Assembly: GCA_003158675.1 (NCBI GenBank)
Contig: PMKN01000081.1
Location: 9,290-63,390 of the forward strand
Reading direction: 5' to 3'
DNA: 54,101 bases
Source: Chloroflexota bacterium
GTDB taxonomy: Bacteria > Chloroflexota > Limnocylindria > Limnocylindrales > CSP1-4
This document shows, piece by piece, positions 13,727 to 22,893 of this stretch (position 1 is the stretch's first letter; each line of letters begins with the position of its first letter). The notes below the pieces were generated by a model that searched no databases, was not told the DNA's origin, and worked only from the letters and a program-made list of their open reading frames with translations. Position numbers and translations under genes: made by a program.

Positions 13727-15136
13727 GTGGAGTCGAGATTCTTCAGGGGTCGTTGTTGGCGCAAGTGCAGCGCGGTCATGGCGCTCACGGCGTTCGTGGC
13801 GGCAGGTTGCGTTGGGGCGACTGCGAGCGGCTCACCCTCAAACTCGCCTGAAGCCAGCCAGACCGGAAATGCGTCGGCGTCGGTGTCGGCATCGTCAGCG
13901 GCCACAGCTACCGCGTCACCCGCCGCCGAGCCCACGGCCACCTCTACCGCGACCGATGTGGCGAGTGTGCCGCTCGCTCCGTCGGGCGCATGGAAGAGCA
14001 TCCGCTGGGTGTCCGTGCCGGCGACATCTCTTCTCGCGTCGCCGTCTCCTATGCCTGCTCCCGATGCCTCGGGAGTCTTCAGCAACTCTTCGGGCTTCCA
14101 GATGTTCGGCTGGAGTCGGGGCTTGGTGGGCTTGTCGATCGCCAGCACCGTGGATTCTGGCGGCGAGACCCAAAAGACGGTAACCACGACCTACTCGAAC
14201 GACGGAGTGCACTGGCATGCCGGGCCAGGTGTCCAGCAACAAACGAGAGACCCTCTGGATATTCGTGGAGTCTATGAGGGACCGGACGGATTGCTGGCCG
14301 TTGAAGAGGCAGGTGCCTGCGGTGACAGTTGGGTAGAGGGGCTCTTGGCATCAAGTGACGGCGTCACATGGCAGGCGGTCGACATGGGCAAGGCGTTCGG
14401 GAAGGCCGTGATCTGGAATGTGTCCGGCGGCTCCACAGGTTTCGTCGCCACCGATACGATCGGCCAAGCAGTCTGGACCTCGCACGACGGCCAGAGCTGG
14501 CAGCCCGTCAAACTCGATGCGCCGGCCTTCGCGACCTCGCGCATCGACGACGGCACTGCGTTCTCGGCTGGCTACGTGCTCGTCGGGTCGACAGAGAACA
14601 CCGGCGCACGGAGTTGTAGCGCCCCACCCAGCCAAACGCCCCCTCTCAGAGTGCCGACAGTCTGGTGGTCGTCAGATGGAGCCGCTTGGGTCAAGGCCCA
14701 ACTGCCGGGCGCCAAGGCTGAGTACACGATCAAGATGTCTGTGCAACGTTTGGACGACCGTACGCTGGCAGCGTTCGACTATTACGACAACGCTGAGCAC
14801 GCCTGGGTATCCGAGGACGGCCGGACCTGGAAACCGCTGGCGCAGCCCGTCACTCTTGATCAGTTCATCAGCAACTACTTCTACTGCCAGGGCGAAGGTT
14901 GTTTCATGACCGACGGTCGACATGGAATTCAGCTTCAGGGGCTGAACGCCACCGTCGACAAGCCCTTTGGCGACGGAATGACTTTGTTGACCTGGACAGA
15001 CTCCGGGCTGGTGACCCTCACCCAGAGCGGCGATCAACCGCCGTACGACTTCGGGACTGATTGGACCGTGGGTCCGACCGGCGTGGTCGTCACCGACGCC
15101 GGACAGCTCTGGATCGGGCTGCCGTCGTCGAACTGA
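13727..15136 (+). CDS. Lipoprotein with BNR/sialidase-like propeller fold
   Basis: A 469-residue exported protein. The GTG at 13727 is chosen because GGAGGG (13714-13719) sits 7 nt upstream; earlier in-frame starts lack this. The N-terminus is a signal peptide ending in a lipobox-like FVAAGC. A long Ser/Ala/Thr-rich linker (to about residue 75) follows. The rest contains repeated YSNDGVHWHAG, ASSDGVTWQAVD, TSHDGQSWQPV, WSSDGAAWVKA and VSEDGRTWKP motifs. These S-x-D-G-x-x-W signatures are BNR/Asp-box repeats that mark beta-propeller blades. The protein is probably anchored outside the cell. Asp boxes are structural, and no sialidase catalytic arginines are evident, so it is more likely a binding or sensing protein. 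Confidence 0.78.
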   Translation: MESRFFRGRCWRKCSAVMALTAFVAAGCVGATASGSPSNSPEASQTGNASASVSASSAATATASPAAEPTATSTATDVASVPLAPSGAWKSIRWVSVPATSLLASPSPMPAPDASGVFSNSSGFQMFGWSRGLVGLSIASTVDSGGETQKTVTTTYSNDGVHWHAGPGVQQQTRDPLDIRGVYEGPDGLLAVEEAGACGDSWVEGLLASSDGVTWQAVDMGKAFGKAVIWNVSGGSTGFVATDTIGQAVWTSHDGQSWQPVKLDAPAFATSRIDDGTAFSAGYVLVGSTENTGARSCSAPPSQTPPLRVPTVWWSSDGAAWVKAQLPGAKAEYTIKMSVQRLDDRTLAAFDYYDNAEHAWVSEDGRTWKPLAQPVTLDQFISNYFYCQGEGCFMTDGRHGIQLQGLNATVDKPFGDGMTLLTWTDSGLVTLTQSGDQPPYDFGTDWTVGPTGVVVTDAGQLWIGLPSSN

Positions 15137-15228
15137 AGTACCGGACGTGCTGGGCCGTCGCTTGGAAACACCTGCTGTGGAACGAATACCACGACGGCGT
15201 CGCTGAAGTGCGTTCGAGTGAAGAACTC

Positions 15229-15283
15229 CTCGGGGTCGTGGTTGGGAAGCCCTTGAGGAAGGCGCCACGATCGTTCCATGGTG
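15229..15283. repeat. Dispersed 55-bp intergenic repeat, copy 1
   Basis: From 15232, 48 of 52 positions match 32320-32371 without gaps, and similarity extends a few bases to the left. It contains CCTT-GAGG-AAGG, which can form a short stem-loop, the palindrome GGCGCC, and CCATGG. It sits about 60 bp upstream of the methyltransferase start. It may be a mobile or regulatory intergenic element; its function is unknown. Confidence 0.75.
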
Positions 15284-15342
15284 TTGGGTCTCGCTGGCGG
15301 AAGTCCAACGAGACCCGGAATCCGACACATGGTCCTGGGACA

Positions 15343-16062
15343 ATGGCGTCCATGACCTATGAGTCGGAGGCCATCTCGCGTGCGTTCTACGCGGCGTTGA
15401 CCCCGGCCGGCCTGGCCGGCAGGACAAGAACCGAGTGGGACGAGATTGTCCTGCGCGACCTGGCCGAGATGCTCCCACCGACGAGTCGAATCCTCGACCT
15501 TGGCTGCGGTTACGGGCGTCTCTCTGTGCCGCTAGCTGTCGCGGGTTATCGGGTGACGGGCCTCGACCTGTCCCCCGCGATGATCCAGGCGGCGCAGCAG
15601 AACGCAGCAGCTGCAGACGTGCCCATTCCATTCGGGGTTGGCTCGATGACGGACCTGCCGTACGACGACGCGTCGTTCGATGTCGTGCTCTGCCTTTGGT
15701 CGGCGTTCCACGAACTCCTGGAGGCAGACGCCCAAACCAGGGCCATCCACGAGATGTGGCGCGTGCTCGAGGACGATGGGTTCGGCCTCCTCGAGGGACC
15801 GCCCTACACGTCGCCCACGGAGGAGGAGATCGCGAGTGGCAAGAGGCGCGGACCCGAGTATCGCGAGCGCTGGGATGTCGTCGAGGGGTTCCTCAACCCA
15901 CACTACCTTCACGACGCGCTTAGCTTCGCAGAACGCTGTCGCGCGGCCGGCGTGACTTCGTTCGCCGTTCTGCCCAGGGATTGGGGCGGCCGTCCTCGCC
16001 TGCTGCTTCACCTCACCAAGACTGCGGGAGGAGCGCCGCCGGCAGGAGGACGAACTAGCTGA
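15343..16062 (+). CDS. Class I SAM-dependent methyltransferase
   Basis: A 239-residue Rossmann-fold methyltransferase. Motif I is ILDLGCGYGRLSVPLA near residues 50-65, the acidic residue ending strand 2 is in VTGLDLSPAMIQAA, motif II-like GSMTDLPYDDASFDVVLC follows, and then MWRVLEDDGFGLLEGPP. This is the Methyltransf_11/25 type acting on small molecules; the substrate cannot be told. Two starts are possible, 15343 and 15352, three codons apart, and neither has a good ribosome-binding site. The frame remains open upstream through a dispersed repeat, but that part is not protein-like. Confidence 0.85.
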   Translation: MASMTYESEAISRAFYAALTPAGLAGRTRTEWDEIVLRDLAEMLPPTSRILDLGCGYGRLSVPLAVAGYRVTGLDLSPAMIQAAQQNAAAADVPIPFGVGSMTDLPYDDASFDVVLCLWSAFHELLEADAQTRAIHEMWRVLEDDGFGLLEGPPYTSPTEEEIASGKRRGPEYRERWDVVEGFLNPHYLHDALSFAERCRAAGVTSFAVLPRDWGGRPRLLLHLTKTAGGAPPAGGRTS

Positions 16063-16201
16063 CCAGGGCCCGGTCGAACTTCGCCCGCACCTATCGCGCT
16101 GCCGCAACTGTCCTCCATAGGGCAGCTGACGGATTCGCAAATCTCCGATGACCCCGCAAGATCGACTGGCCAGAAGGCAGGCCAATTCGAGGAGGACCAC
16201 T

Positions 16202-16750
16202 GTGAAGGGACCAAAAGAGGTCTTGCATCAACTCGCTCTGGGCGGAGCGGCCATCGCACTATCGGCTGGGATGATGGCAGTAGTCCCTGCGGCTTCACCT
16301 GTGGCGGCAGCATCGCGCCCGTCCAATCCATCACCTACCGCTCGTCTAGGGGATGGGAGCCAACATTGCTCGACCGTATGGGCAATCTTCCAGGGTAAGG
16401 ATTGGCTTCAGTCTACCTTTGACGTCCAAATTGAGATGCACGGATGCTGGACCGGTACAACGAGCTACGCGGTAGCCACGAGGCTTTCCACTGGAGACAT
16501 CGCGGCGATTTCCAGTTACTGGTTCTACCTCGGCAGCAACACCGGTGAGGCCTATGGCTACGTAGATTCTCGGCATCAGGGCACATCCGGCTCCGCGCCT
16601 GCCCATTACTGGGCCAACGTCTACGCTGTGACCGACTGGCGAGGGGTGCAGCAGTGGTACTACCCTCGTGTAGAGCTGTCTGCTACGGGTCACTGGAGTT
16701 GTAGAGACGGAGGCGGATCTTACTGGAGTCTGAGTTGCTCATTCGAGTAG
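16202..16750 (+). CDS. Small secreted protein of atypical composition
   Basis: A 182-residue exported protein. GTG at 16202 is chosen because GAGGAGG (16189-16195) lies 6 nt upstream. The signal peptide spans about residues 10-36, with LALGGAAIALSAGMMAVV as its core. The mature part is rich in Trp, Tyr, Ser and Gly and has four cysteines (in QHCSTVW, HGCWTG, WSCRDGG and LSCSFE), possibly two disulfides. No domain is recognised. By eye the base composition is clearly lower in GC than the neighbours, with many AT-ending codons, which suggests recent acquisition. A good intrinsic terminator follows 25 bp after the stop. Confidence 0.7.
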   Translation: MKGPKEVLHQLALGGAAIALSAGMMAVVPAASPVAAASRPSNPSPTARLGDGSQHCSTVWAIFQGKDWLQSTFDVQIEMHGCWTGTTSYAVATRLSTGDIAAISSYWFYLGSNTGEAYGYVDSRHQGTSGSAPAHYWANVYAVTDWRGVQQWYYPRVELSATGHWSCRDGGGSYWSLSCSFE

Positions 16751-16775
16751 TAGCGAAGCCGTGATGCCTTGACAT

Positions 16776-16812
16776 GGCGGCGGCCTCAGCGGAAACCGCC
16801 GCCTTGTCTTTT
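16776..16812 (+). terminator. Rho-independent terminator after the secreted protein gene
   Basis: A perfect 8-bp stem GGCGGCGG (16776-16783) pairs with CCGCCGCC (16796-16803) around a 12-nt loop and is followed by TTGTCTTTT. It lies 25 bp downstream of the stop at 16750. Confidence 0.8.
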
Positions 16813-17017
16813 GAAGGAAGAAGCGGCGCGGCAAGTAGCTCCCGCGACCAAGCAACGGCTCTGGTGCGCTTCCCGGGATCTGCAGCGACCAGCCTGCCAG
16901 TACCCAGTAGACGTACGGGCCGCCCGGCCGTCAGGCCGGCAACACCATCGCGGCATCATCACGGTCCGAGGGATGCCTGGCACCTTGGGATGTAGAGGGC
17001 CATGTGGGAGGATGGCG

Positions 17018-17923
17018 ATGGCGCTTTCGCGAGGTCTCGGACTACTCGCCGCCGTTGGCCTGGCTGTCGGTGTCTGCGCGTGCACCGCGGGTCCCTCGGG
17101 CGCGCAGGTGGCAGATCTCCATCGTCAGGCCCAGGAGGCGCTGGCCCGCTGGGACGCCGCCGCCTCGCCGGCCGCCGGGGAATCAGGGTTCGTCCTCGTG
17201 GGCGAGTCCACCATCATGGTCGGCGGCGACTGGGGTCCGAACCTCGACGGCGGCAACGCCAAGCTGGCCTGGGGCGCCGGCCTCTTCGTGGTTGCGACTC
17301 CACTTCCGTCCGACGCGCCCCCCGGCGGCACGGTTCAATGGCAGGACGGGACTACCCATGCAGTGCCCGTGCTCACGGCCCAGCAGGCCCTCTCCGATAT
17401 GAAGGCTGCCGCCGTGCAACCCTGCCCGGATTGCACACCGCTGCAGATCATCGCCGCGAGACTCACGACCGCGACGTTCCAGACCAGCCGAGGTCCGGCC
17501 CAGGCCCCTGCCTGGGAGTTCAGCCTGAAGGACACGGACGTCAAGCTCGATCAGGTTGCCGTCGGAGACCAGTTCACAGTGCCGTCCGTGCCCTCGCCAA
17601 ACGACCAGTCTGCCGGTCAGGCGTGGGTCGGCCCTCCGGTTCAATCGGCGACCGTCGACGCCAGCGGCATGACCGTCACGGTTACAGTCGTGGGCGCTCC
17701 CGATCCCGGCGACAAGCCGTGTGGAGCCGACTACACGGCCGAGGCCGTCGAGTCGGATGCCGCGGTGGTGATGATCGTCTACGAGCACCGCAACACCCTG
17801 CCCGCCACGTGCTCGGCCGTTGGCGCGTTCCGCACCGCTCAGGTCACCCTCGCCAAGCCCCTGGGCAACCGCACCTTGATCGACCTGCAGGCCCAGCCGA
17901 TCTCCGTGACTGCCGCGCGCTGA
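17018..17923 (+). CDS. Hypothetical lipoprotein
   Basis: A 301-residue exported protein. The signal peptide ALSRGLGLLAAVGLAVGVCAC has a lipobox-like end and would be lipid-modified at one of the two cysteines. The mature part is rich in Ala, Val, Thr and Pro with beta-like segments and two further cysteine groups: QPCPDCTP near residue 140, and DKPCGADY with PATCSAVG later. No family is recognised. Of two ATGs six bases apart (17012 and 17018), the second is preferred because GGGAGG at 17006-17011 abuts the first. It is a single gene. Confidence 0.7.
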   Translation: MALSRGLGLLAAVGLAVGVCACTAGPSGAQVADLHRQAQEALARWDAAASPAAGESGFVLVGESTIMVGGDWGPNLDGGNAKLAWGAGLFVVATPLPSDAPPGGTVQWQDGTTHAVPVLTAQQALSDMKAAAVQPCPDCTPLQIIAARLTTATFQTSRGPAQAPAWEFSLKDTDVKLDQVAVGDQFTVPSVPSPNDQSAGQAWVGPPVQSATVDASGMTVTVTVVGAPDPGDKPCGADYTAEAVESDAAVVMIVYEHRNTLPATCSAVGAFRTAQVTLAKPLGNRTLIDLQAQPISVTAAR

Positions 17924-18046
17924 TCCGGCCGCACTACGCCACGGAGGGCAGGCGAGAGGAGTTGGACCGACACGACGGCTTGATCGTGAGCGCCTGTCGA
18001 CGGGGCTCAGAGCCGGGGCGGCTGCTTGCCCTCGGGTGTTGGGCAG

Positions 18047-18352
18047 CTAGCTTGATGCCTCTTTGGCGTCTACTGCCGCGAGTGCGGCCAGAGCCGCGGT
18101 GACGTTGCCACCGACGGACTTGAGGATCTGCATGTACAGCCCGCGATCCTCAGGCTTCACGGTAGCCGGCACTCCGGTGATGGTCACCTTCACCGCCGGC
18201 GTCGGAACAGGAACCTGCGGCTGGGCTGCGGCCGGAGCCGGAGCCGGGGCAGGCGCCGCCGCTGGTGGACCAGCCTTCTTCGCCGGCGCATTGACCGCCG
18301 CTGCTGTCTGGGTGAACGTGCTCGTGGTCGGATCTATGGCGCTGACGTTCAT
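18047..18352 (-). CDS. Ala/Pro-rich small hypothetical protein
   Basis: A 101-residue protein. The N-terminal third is ordinary, the middle is a low-complexity Pro-Ala linker, and the C-terminal part (VKVTITGVPATVKPEDRGLY then MQILKSVGGNVTAALAALAA) is amphipathic and protein-like. There is no signal peptide or membrane helix. The start has no clear ribosome-binding site. It is downstream of the DUF347-type gene in the same direction (about 70 bp gap), possibly co-transcribed. Function unknown. Confidence 0.55.
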   Translation of the reverse strand: MNVSAIDPTTSTFTQTAAAVNAPAKKAGPPAAAPAPAPAPAAAQPQVPVPTPAVKVTITGVPATVKPEDRGLYMQILKSVGGNVTAALAALAAVDAKEASS

Positions 18353-18423
18353 CGAAGGTTGCCCTCAGGTACGTGGTGAGGGTATCGGCTGGCCCAGGCG
18401 TTTTGGGAGCAGTGCCCAATCAG

Positions 18424-19314
18424 CTACCGAGCGCTGATTTCCGAAGCTGCCGAACCGGCGCGCTCGACGTCCTTGCGAGTGACCGTCAGGTAGCCGACAA
18501 GGATGACGATCACGATCGTGAGGACCACGCTGACCCCTCCTGTACCGAGCCCGAGACCACTCAGATTCTGTGCCTTCCCGGCCCAGTCGGCGAACGATGC
18601 ACCGAATGGCCGGGTAAGGACGTAGGCGATCCAGAAGGCCAAGATCGGATTGAGGCGGATCAACCGGTAGCCGAGCGCCGGGAGGACGAACAAGATCCCG
18701 AACATCACTCCTGATGTGAAGTAGCCGAGACCCATCGTGCTCGCGGTCATGTCGCCCGCTGCGGTGCCAAGCGCGAAAGTGGCCATGACCGTGGCCCAGT
18801 AGAACAGCTCGCGGCGAGGCGTGTAGATGCTGTGGATCGATAGGGTCCGCTCGGTCAGATACCAGATACAGAAGATGACCGCCAGGCAGAGGGAGAAGAA
18901 CACGGTGGACACGACATACGGGACGCCCAGCCCAATGTGGACGACATCGGCACCCATCGTTCCGAAGACGGCGACCATAGCCACGGCGAGCCAGTAGATC
19001 GCCGGTATGTAGCGGCGCGCCAGCAGCTGCAGTGCCATGGCGATCGCCAGGCCGACGGCGCCAAGAATGACCGCGATCACCGGATCGATCTGGAAAACCA
19101 GGAAGTCTGAGGTCGCCTCGCCCATCGCCGTGGTCAGAACCTTGATCACCCAAAAGAGGACGGTGATCTCCGGGACCTTGGTCGCGACCGGCGTGATGCG
19201 CTGCCAGAGCAGCATTGCGACGCTTCGAATGCGCGGGTATGTGGCGGCCCAGGCGTTGGTTCCGACCAGGGCAGAGTCGGTGTCGGGGTCGAGCGGCGAA
19301 GGTGATTCGGTCAC
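18424..19314 (-). CDS. DUF347/COG4705-type integral membrane protein
   Basis: A 296-residue membrane protein with about eight to ten hydrophobic segments. The signature KVPEITVLFWVIKVLTTAMG followed by EATSDFL, echoed by FYWATVMATFALGTAAGDMT in the second half, is the duplicated DUF347 motif of COG4705 proteins. The GTG start at 19314 is preferred over the ATG at 19386 because AGGAG lies at 19331-19327 upstream and the extra residues look non-coding. The repeated (K/A)..E..GD acid motifs in membrane segments suggest transport, but the substrate is not established. Confidence 0.82.
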   Translation of the reverse strand: MTESPSPLDPDTDSALVGTNAWAATYPRIRSVAMLLWQRITPVATKVPEITVLFWVIKVLTTAMGEATSDFLVFQIDPVIAVILGAVGLAIAMALQLLARRYIPAIYWLAVAMVAVFGTMGADVVHIGLGVPYVVSTVFFSLCLAVIFCIWYLTERTLSIHSIYTPRRELFYWATVMATFALGTAAGDMTASTMGLGYFTSGVMFGILFVLPALGYRLIRLNPILAFWIAYVLTRPFGASFADWAGKAQNLSGLGLGTGGVSVVLTIVIVILVGYLTVTRKDVERAGSAASEISAR

Positions 19315-19779
19315 AAGTTTATGGCGCTCCTGAGTCCCCCTGGGCCGTCGGCTCCAGGCTGGAACAGGGACCGATACTAGCGGCAACGCTCAGGATCGGT
19401 CGCGTCCTACCGCCGTGCCGAGAGGCGGCGCGCCACTATGACCACATCGCGGCGGTTTCAGCGACGGCAAGCGAGCCAAGGCCCGCGCTCTGTAACATCA
19501 GGTCGGGGTAAGGCCGGCAGGACATGTTGCAACTGCAGGTTGCCTAATCGCTCACACGCCGGTCCTCACGGCTCACTAGACTACCGGCTGTCTGCCGTCC
19601 CCGCAGGAAGTTGGGGCCTGCCGAGCCGGGGACGGCTCGGCGCCGCAAGGCCTCGGGCCATGTGAGGAGAACGGCGCCGAAGGCGGCGCCACGAATAGGG
19701 CCAAGAGACCGGGGTGGTCGCGTCTGGGCCGTCCCCCGGCAGATGCCCGCGGTCGGCGCGGCGAGAGATTGGAGCAGGG
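19315..19779. other. Intergenic region between divergent genes
   Basis: A 465-bp gap with no convincing gene. It carries a short dyad GCAAC-TGCAG-GTTGC near 19527-19541, which might be an operator. Promoters for both divergent genes must lie here, but no clear -35/-10 pair was found. Confidence 0.4.
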
Positions 19780-22368
19780 ATGAGGCGGGTCGTTGCGTGT
19801 GTCCTGGCGATGGGGTTTTTCGCGTTGACCGTGTCCGCGGCCATGGCCGCCAGCCCCGTCGACGTGCGAGGGCACTGGGACGGGTATAGCGTCGTCGGCA
19901 CCGCCAAGTACCACGACACCGTCGACTTCACGTCCGAGGACTTCTCAACCGGCAAAGTCTCTGGCACAGCGATCGCCGGGACGTACACGGCCGCCGGATC
20001 GGTCAGCGGTAACACGGCGACATTCGATCTGGCGACCACGGGCTACAGCGCGCACTTCATCGGTACAGTTTCCCCGGACGGCACAGTGCTCTCCGGTAAG
20101 TTCACAGACACGTACAAGCAGAGCGGCACATTCAGCTTCAGCCGAACGACGCCGGTCCCCTCTCCGAGCGCGACCGAGAGCGCGACGCCATCGCCATCGC
20201 CATCGCCATCGCCATCGCCATCGCTATCGCCCTCGCCATCGCCGTCAACCCAGCCGGCCACGTCTTGTACGTTCGGCGGGTTTGGCGGCGGTCCGGCACC
20301 CGTCGCCGCGAGCACCGACCCGTTGATCGTCGCGCGGGTCGGCGGCACGGTGGATACGATGCCAAGCCCCGGCGGCATCGTCGTCGACTCGACGGATCCT
20401 CGGGGTCGAATGTTCGTCACGAACCTGACCGCCGGCACATTGTCCGTGATCGACGGTCGCCCGCTGGATCCGTCCGTCATCCACGTCGAGAACAGGATCG
20501 CGGTCGGCCACTTCCCAAGTGACGTGGCGCTGGACCCGGGCACGGGCCACGTGTTCGTCTCGCTGACCGCAGACTGCCGGATTGCGGAGGTCGACGGGCG
20601 GGCACAGACGCCGGCGGTACTCCGAACGGTTGATGTTCCAGGTAACCCGTCGCTCGTGGTGTTCGACCCGAAGTCCGGGCGGCTCTTCGTGGCTATCCAG
20701 GGCGCCGCACAAGTGCTCGTGCTGCGCGCGGATCTGACTATCGAGACGACGATCACGCTCCCAGGCTCAGTTTCTGCTCTGGCCCTCGACGTGGCGAGAG
20801 ATGTCGTGTACGTCGGCGCGACCTCGACAGGCGCGGCCGGCGGCCCGTCCGGGGGTAGCGTTTCGGTCATCGACGCGACCGCATCCACCCCGGCGATCGT
20901 CGGCGCGTCGCTTCCGGCTGCAGGTCCGACCGCGATCGTCCCCGACCCGGCCAGCGGCTCGGTGCTTGTCGTCGAGGACGGAACTCGCAGTATCTCGACG
21001 ATCTCGGTCGGACCCGGCGACGTGCTCACGCAGACGTCGAGCTCGCCGATCGACCCGGACCCGACGGGTGCCGGCGGCTCTGTCGGTCGGGGCGGGGCCT
21101 CGACCGCTGTGCTGCTGCCAGGTCGGCATGCGATCCTGGTGCCTCTCCGGGATCGCGCGGCTGCGCTCGTCTACGACATCGCCGCGGACGGGACACTACA
21201 CATGGCCGCGGACCTCGAAGGCGTCCGGGGTGGCTCGGCCGCCGCTCTCGACCCGGTCACAGGTCGGGCGTTTGTCTCCGAAGTCAGCGCCAACGAGGTT
21301 GCGGTTCTCGGCGTCGACATAGCGGCCGCGCCAGCGCCGTCGATCGCCGACGCGGTGCCGGGGCCTTTCGACGTGTCGCTCGCGCCCGGGGACGTGGCCC
21401 GAAGCCTTGGGATCACCCTGTTGATCATGCTCCTGATCGGCGCCCCAACGCCGCTCTTCAACAGCACGCTCGCCGCCAATCGAACTCTGATCGAGCGTTG
21501 GGCGCGCCGGAGACGCCCGAAGTGGATGCGCGGTCGATCGCATCTTGCCGCCGTCGGAGCCAGGGTCAAGGCGGTCTCCACGACCTGGCCCGGCCTGGTC
21601 GCGTACCTGGGCCTCGCGACTCTCCTGTACTCGTTCCTGGAGCCGACCTTCCCGTTCCGCAATGGCGCGGAGACGTTCGGGACGACCTTGTTCGGGATCG
21701 GTGTCGGCACGGCTGTCTCGCAGATCCCTGGCGAGCTCTACGTTCGCCGGCATTACGGTCAGGGTGGCAAGGTCAAGGTGGCGCTCTGGACGCTCGGCCT
21801 CGCCGCTGTCTGCGTCCTCATCACGCGGGTCACTGCCGTTGAGCCGGGCTACGTCTACGGGATCATCGGCGGCTTCACATTCGCGGTCGTCCTGAGCGCT
21901 GACGACAGGGGGCGGATGGCGTTTCGGGGCGTCACCATCCTGCTGGGCGTGGGTTTCGTGGCCTGGTTCGTCCGGGTGCCGTTCCAGCCGGGCGGGCCGA
22001 TCACCGGAGATACGGCGGTTGTGATCGACCGCCTTCTCGCGCGGATGTTCATCACCGCGGTGGAAGGTTGCGCGATCGGCCTTATCCCGCTGCGCTACCT
22101 GGAAGGCGAGGAACTGTTCTCCTGGAATCGCGCACGGTGGGCCGTGGTGTGGGGATTGTCGCTCCTCCTCTTTGCCCACGTGCTCCTCTATCCGGTCAGC
22201 AGCTTCGAGCCCAACCCGAGCCCCACCGGCCTCTGGACGGCCGCTCTGGCCGTCTCCATCTACAGCGCGTTGGCGATTGGCTTCTGGTGGTTCTTCAGGC
22301 GCCGCGAGGCGGGCCGGCGGCACACGCGGCGCCGGTCCGGCCGTAAGACGGGCACCGCGACCGCGTGA
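19780..22368 (+). CDS. Secreted-domain beta-propeller protein with C-terminal multi-spanning membrane domain
   Basis: An 862-residue protein. The signal peptide covers residues 1-25 (core LAMGFFALTVSAAMA). Residues about 28-125 form an antiparallel beta domain with FIGTVSPDGTVLSGKFTD. A Ser-Pro linker follows (about 130-160), then a YVTN/NHL-like beta propeller (about 175-525) with repeated DPGTGHVFVSLTADC, DPKSGRLFVAIQG and DPVTGRAFVSEVS type blades. From about 545 there are around seven membrane helices, starting LGITLLIMLLIGAPTPLFNS. The cytoplasmic end is very basic. The membrane part resembles what actinobacterial annotations call FGLLP-motif membrane proteins, but I am unsure. The start is supported by GGAG 5 nt upstream. 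It is probably a surface-binding sensor or anchor. Confidence 0.72.
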   Translation: MRRVVACVLAMGFFALTVSAAMAASPVDVRGHWDGYSVVGTAKYHDTVDFTSEDFSTGKVSGTAIAGTYTAAGSVSGNTATFDLATTGYSAHFIGTVSPDGTVLSGKFTDTYKQSGTFSFSRTTPVPSPSATESATPSPSPSPSPSPSLSPSPSPSTQPATSCTFGGFGGGPAPVAASTDPLIVARVGGTVDTMPSPGGIVVDSTDPRGRMFVTNLTAGTLSVIDGRPLDPSVIHVENRIAVGHFPSDVALDPGTGHVFVSLTADCRIAEVDGRAQTPAVLRTVDVPGNPSLVVFDPKSGRLFVAIQGAAQVLVLRADLTIETTITLPGSVSALALDVARDVVYVGATSTGAAGGPSGGSVSVIDATASTPAIVGASLPAAGPTAIVPDPASGSVLVVEDGTRSISTISVGPGDVLTQTSSSPIDPDPTGAGGSVGRGGASTAVLLPGRHAILVPLRDRAAALVYDIAADGTLHMAADLEGVRGGSAAALDPVTGRAFVSEVSANEVAVLGVDIAAAPAPSIADAVPGPFDVSLAPGDVARSLGITLLIMLLIGAPTPLFNSTLAANRTLIERWARRRRPKWMRGRSHLAAVGARVKAVSTTWPGLVAYLGLATLLYSFLEPTFPFRNGAETFGTTLFGIGVGTAVSQIPGELYVRRHYGQGGKVKVALWTLGLAAVCVLITRVTAVEPGYVYGIIGGFTFAVVLSADDRGRMAFRGVTILLGVGFVAWFVRVPFQPGGPITGDTAVVIDRLLARMFITAVEGCAIGLIPLRYLEGEELFSWNRARWAVVWGLSLLLFAHVLLYPVSSFEPNPSPTGLWTAALAVSIYSALAIGFWWFFRRREAGRRHTRRRSGRKTGTATA
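20188..20247 (+). repeat. In-frame CCATCG hexanucleotide microsatellite
   Basis: Six perfect CCATCG units (20188-20223) continue imperfectly to about 20247 and encode the Ser-Pro linker between the beta domain and the propeller. Length change by slippage would add or remove whole Pro-Ser pairs without breaking the frame. Confidence 0.9.
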
Positions 22369-22452
22369 CGTTGGGCTTCGCTCGCCGCACCACGGGACGG
22401 CCCATCCGTGACCGGCGGGTCACCACGCAGCCGGGCAGCTCCAGAATCTGGA

Positions 22453-22893
22453 CTAGGGAGTAACGGGAGCCGCTCGGCGGGCCAGCCAGGTCAGCCCGAC
22501 GCCGGTGATCGCAAACCCAAGGAGCAGGTAGAAGGGCTGTAGCGGCGGATTGTCGCTGTAGCCGATGATGGCAATCTCGACTGCCAGCCAGACCAGCAGG
22601 GCGATCCCGACCACGCACGTCGCCAGCGGCGCCAGCGGGTGGCGCAGCCATACCAGGCGGGCCGCTGCGAAGGGACCCAGCCCCAGGATGGAGAAGAGGA
22701 TCATCCCGGGGACGAAATAGGTATCGAATGGCGAACCCCGAAGGGCCGACAGCGGAAGCGGCAGGATCTCGCCTCGCGGCCCGAGCATGAGGGCGGCGCC
22801 ACCGGCGAGAGCCCCGAGGCTCAGCAGGATATCGAGCACGAGGGCCGTCTTGGCGACCCGGCGCAGAGGCGGTTGTGAGGCAGATGGAGGCAT
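22453..22893 (-). CDS. Hypothetical four-helix membrane protein
   Basis: A 146-residue protein with four hydrophobic stretches: ALVLDILLSLGALAGGAALM, YFVPGMILFSILGLGPFAAA, ATCVVGIALLVWLAVEIAII and FYLLLGFAITGVGLTWLA. The loop GSPFDTYFVPG is of a kind common in unnamed small membrane proteins. No domain family is assigned. It converges with the propeller gene and diverges from the DUF2127-like gene, so it is a single unit. Confidence 0.7.
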   Translation of the reverse strand: MPPSASQPPLRRVAKTALVLDILLSLGALAGGAALMLGPRGEILPLPLSALRGSPFDTYFVPGMILFSILGLGPFAAARLVWLRHPLAPLATCVVGIALLVWLAVEIAIIGYSDNPPLQPFYLLLGFAITGVGLTWLARRAAPVTP

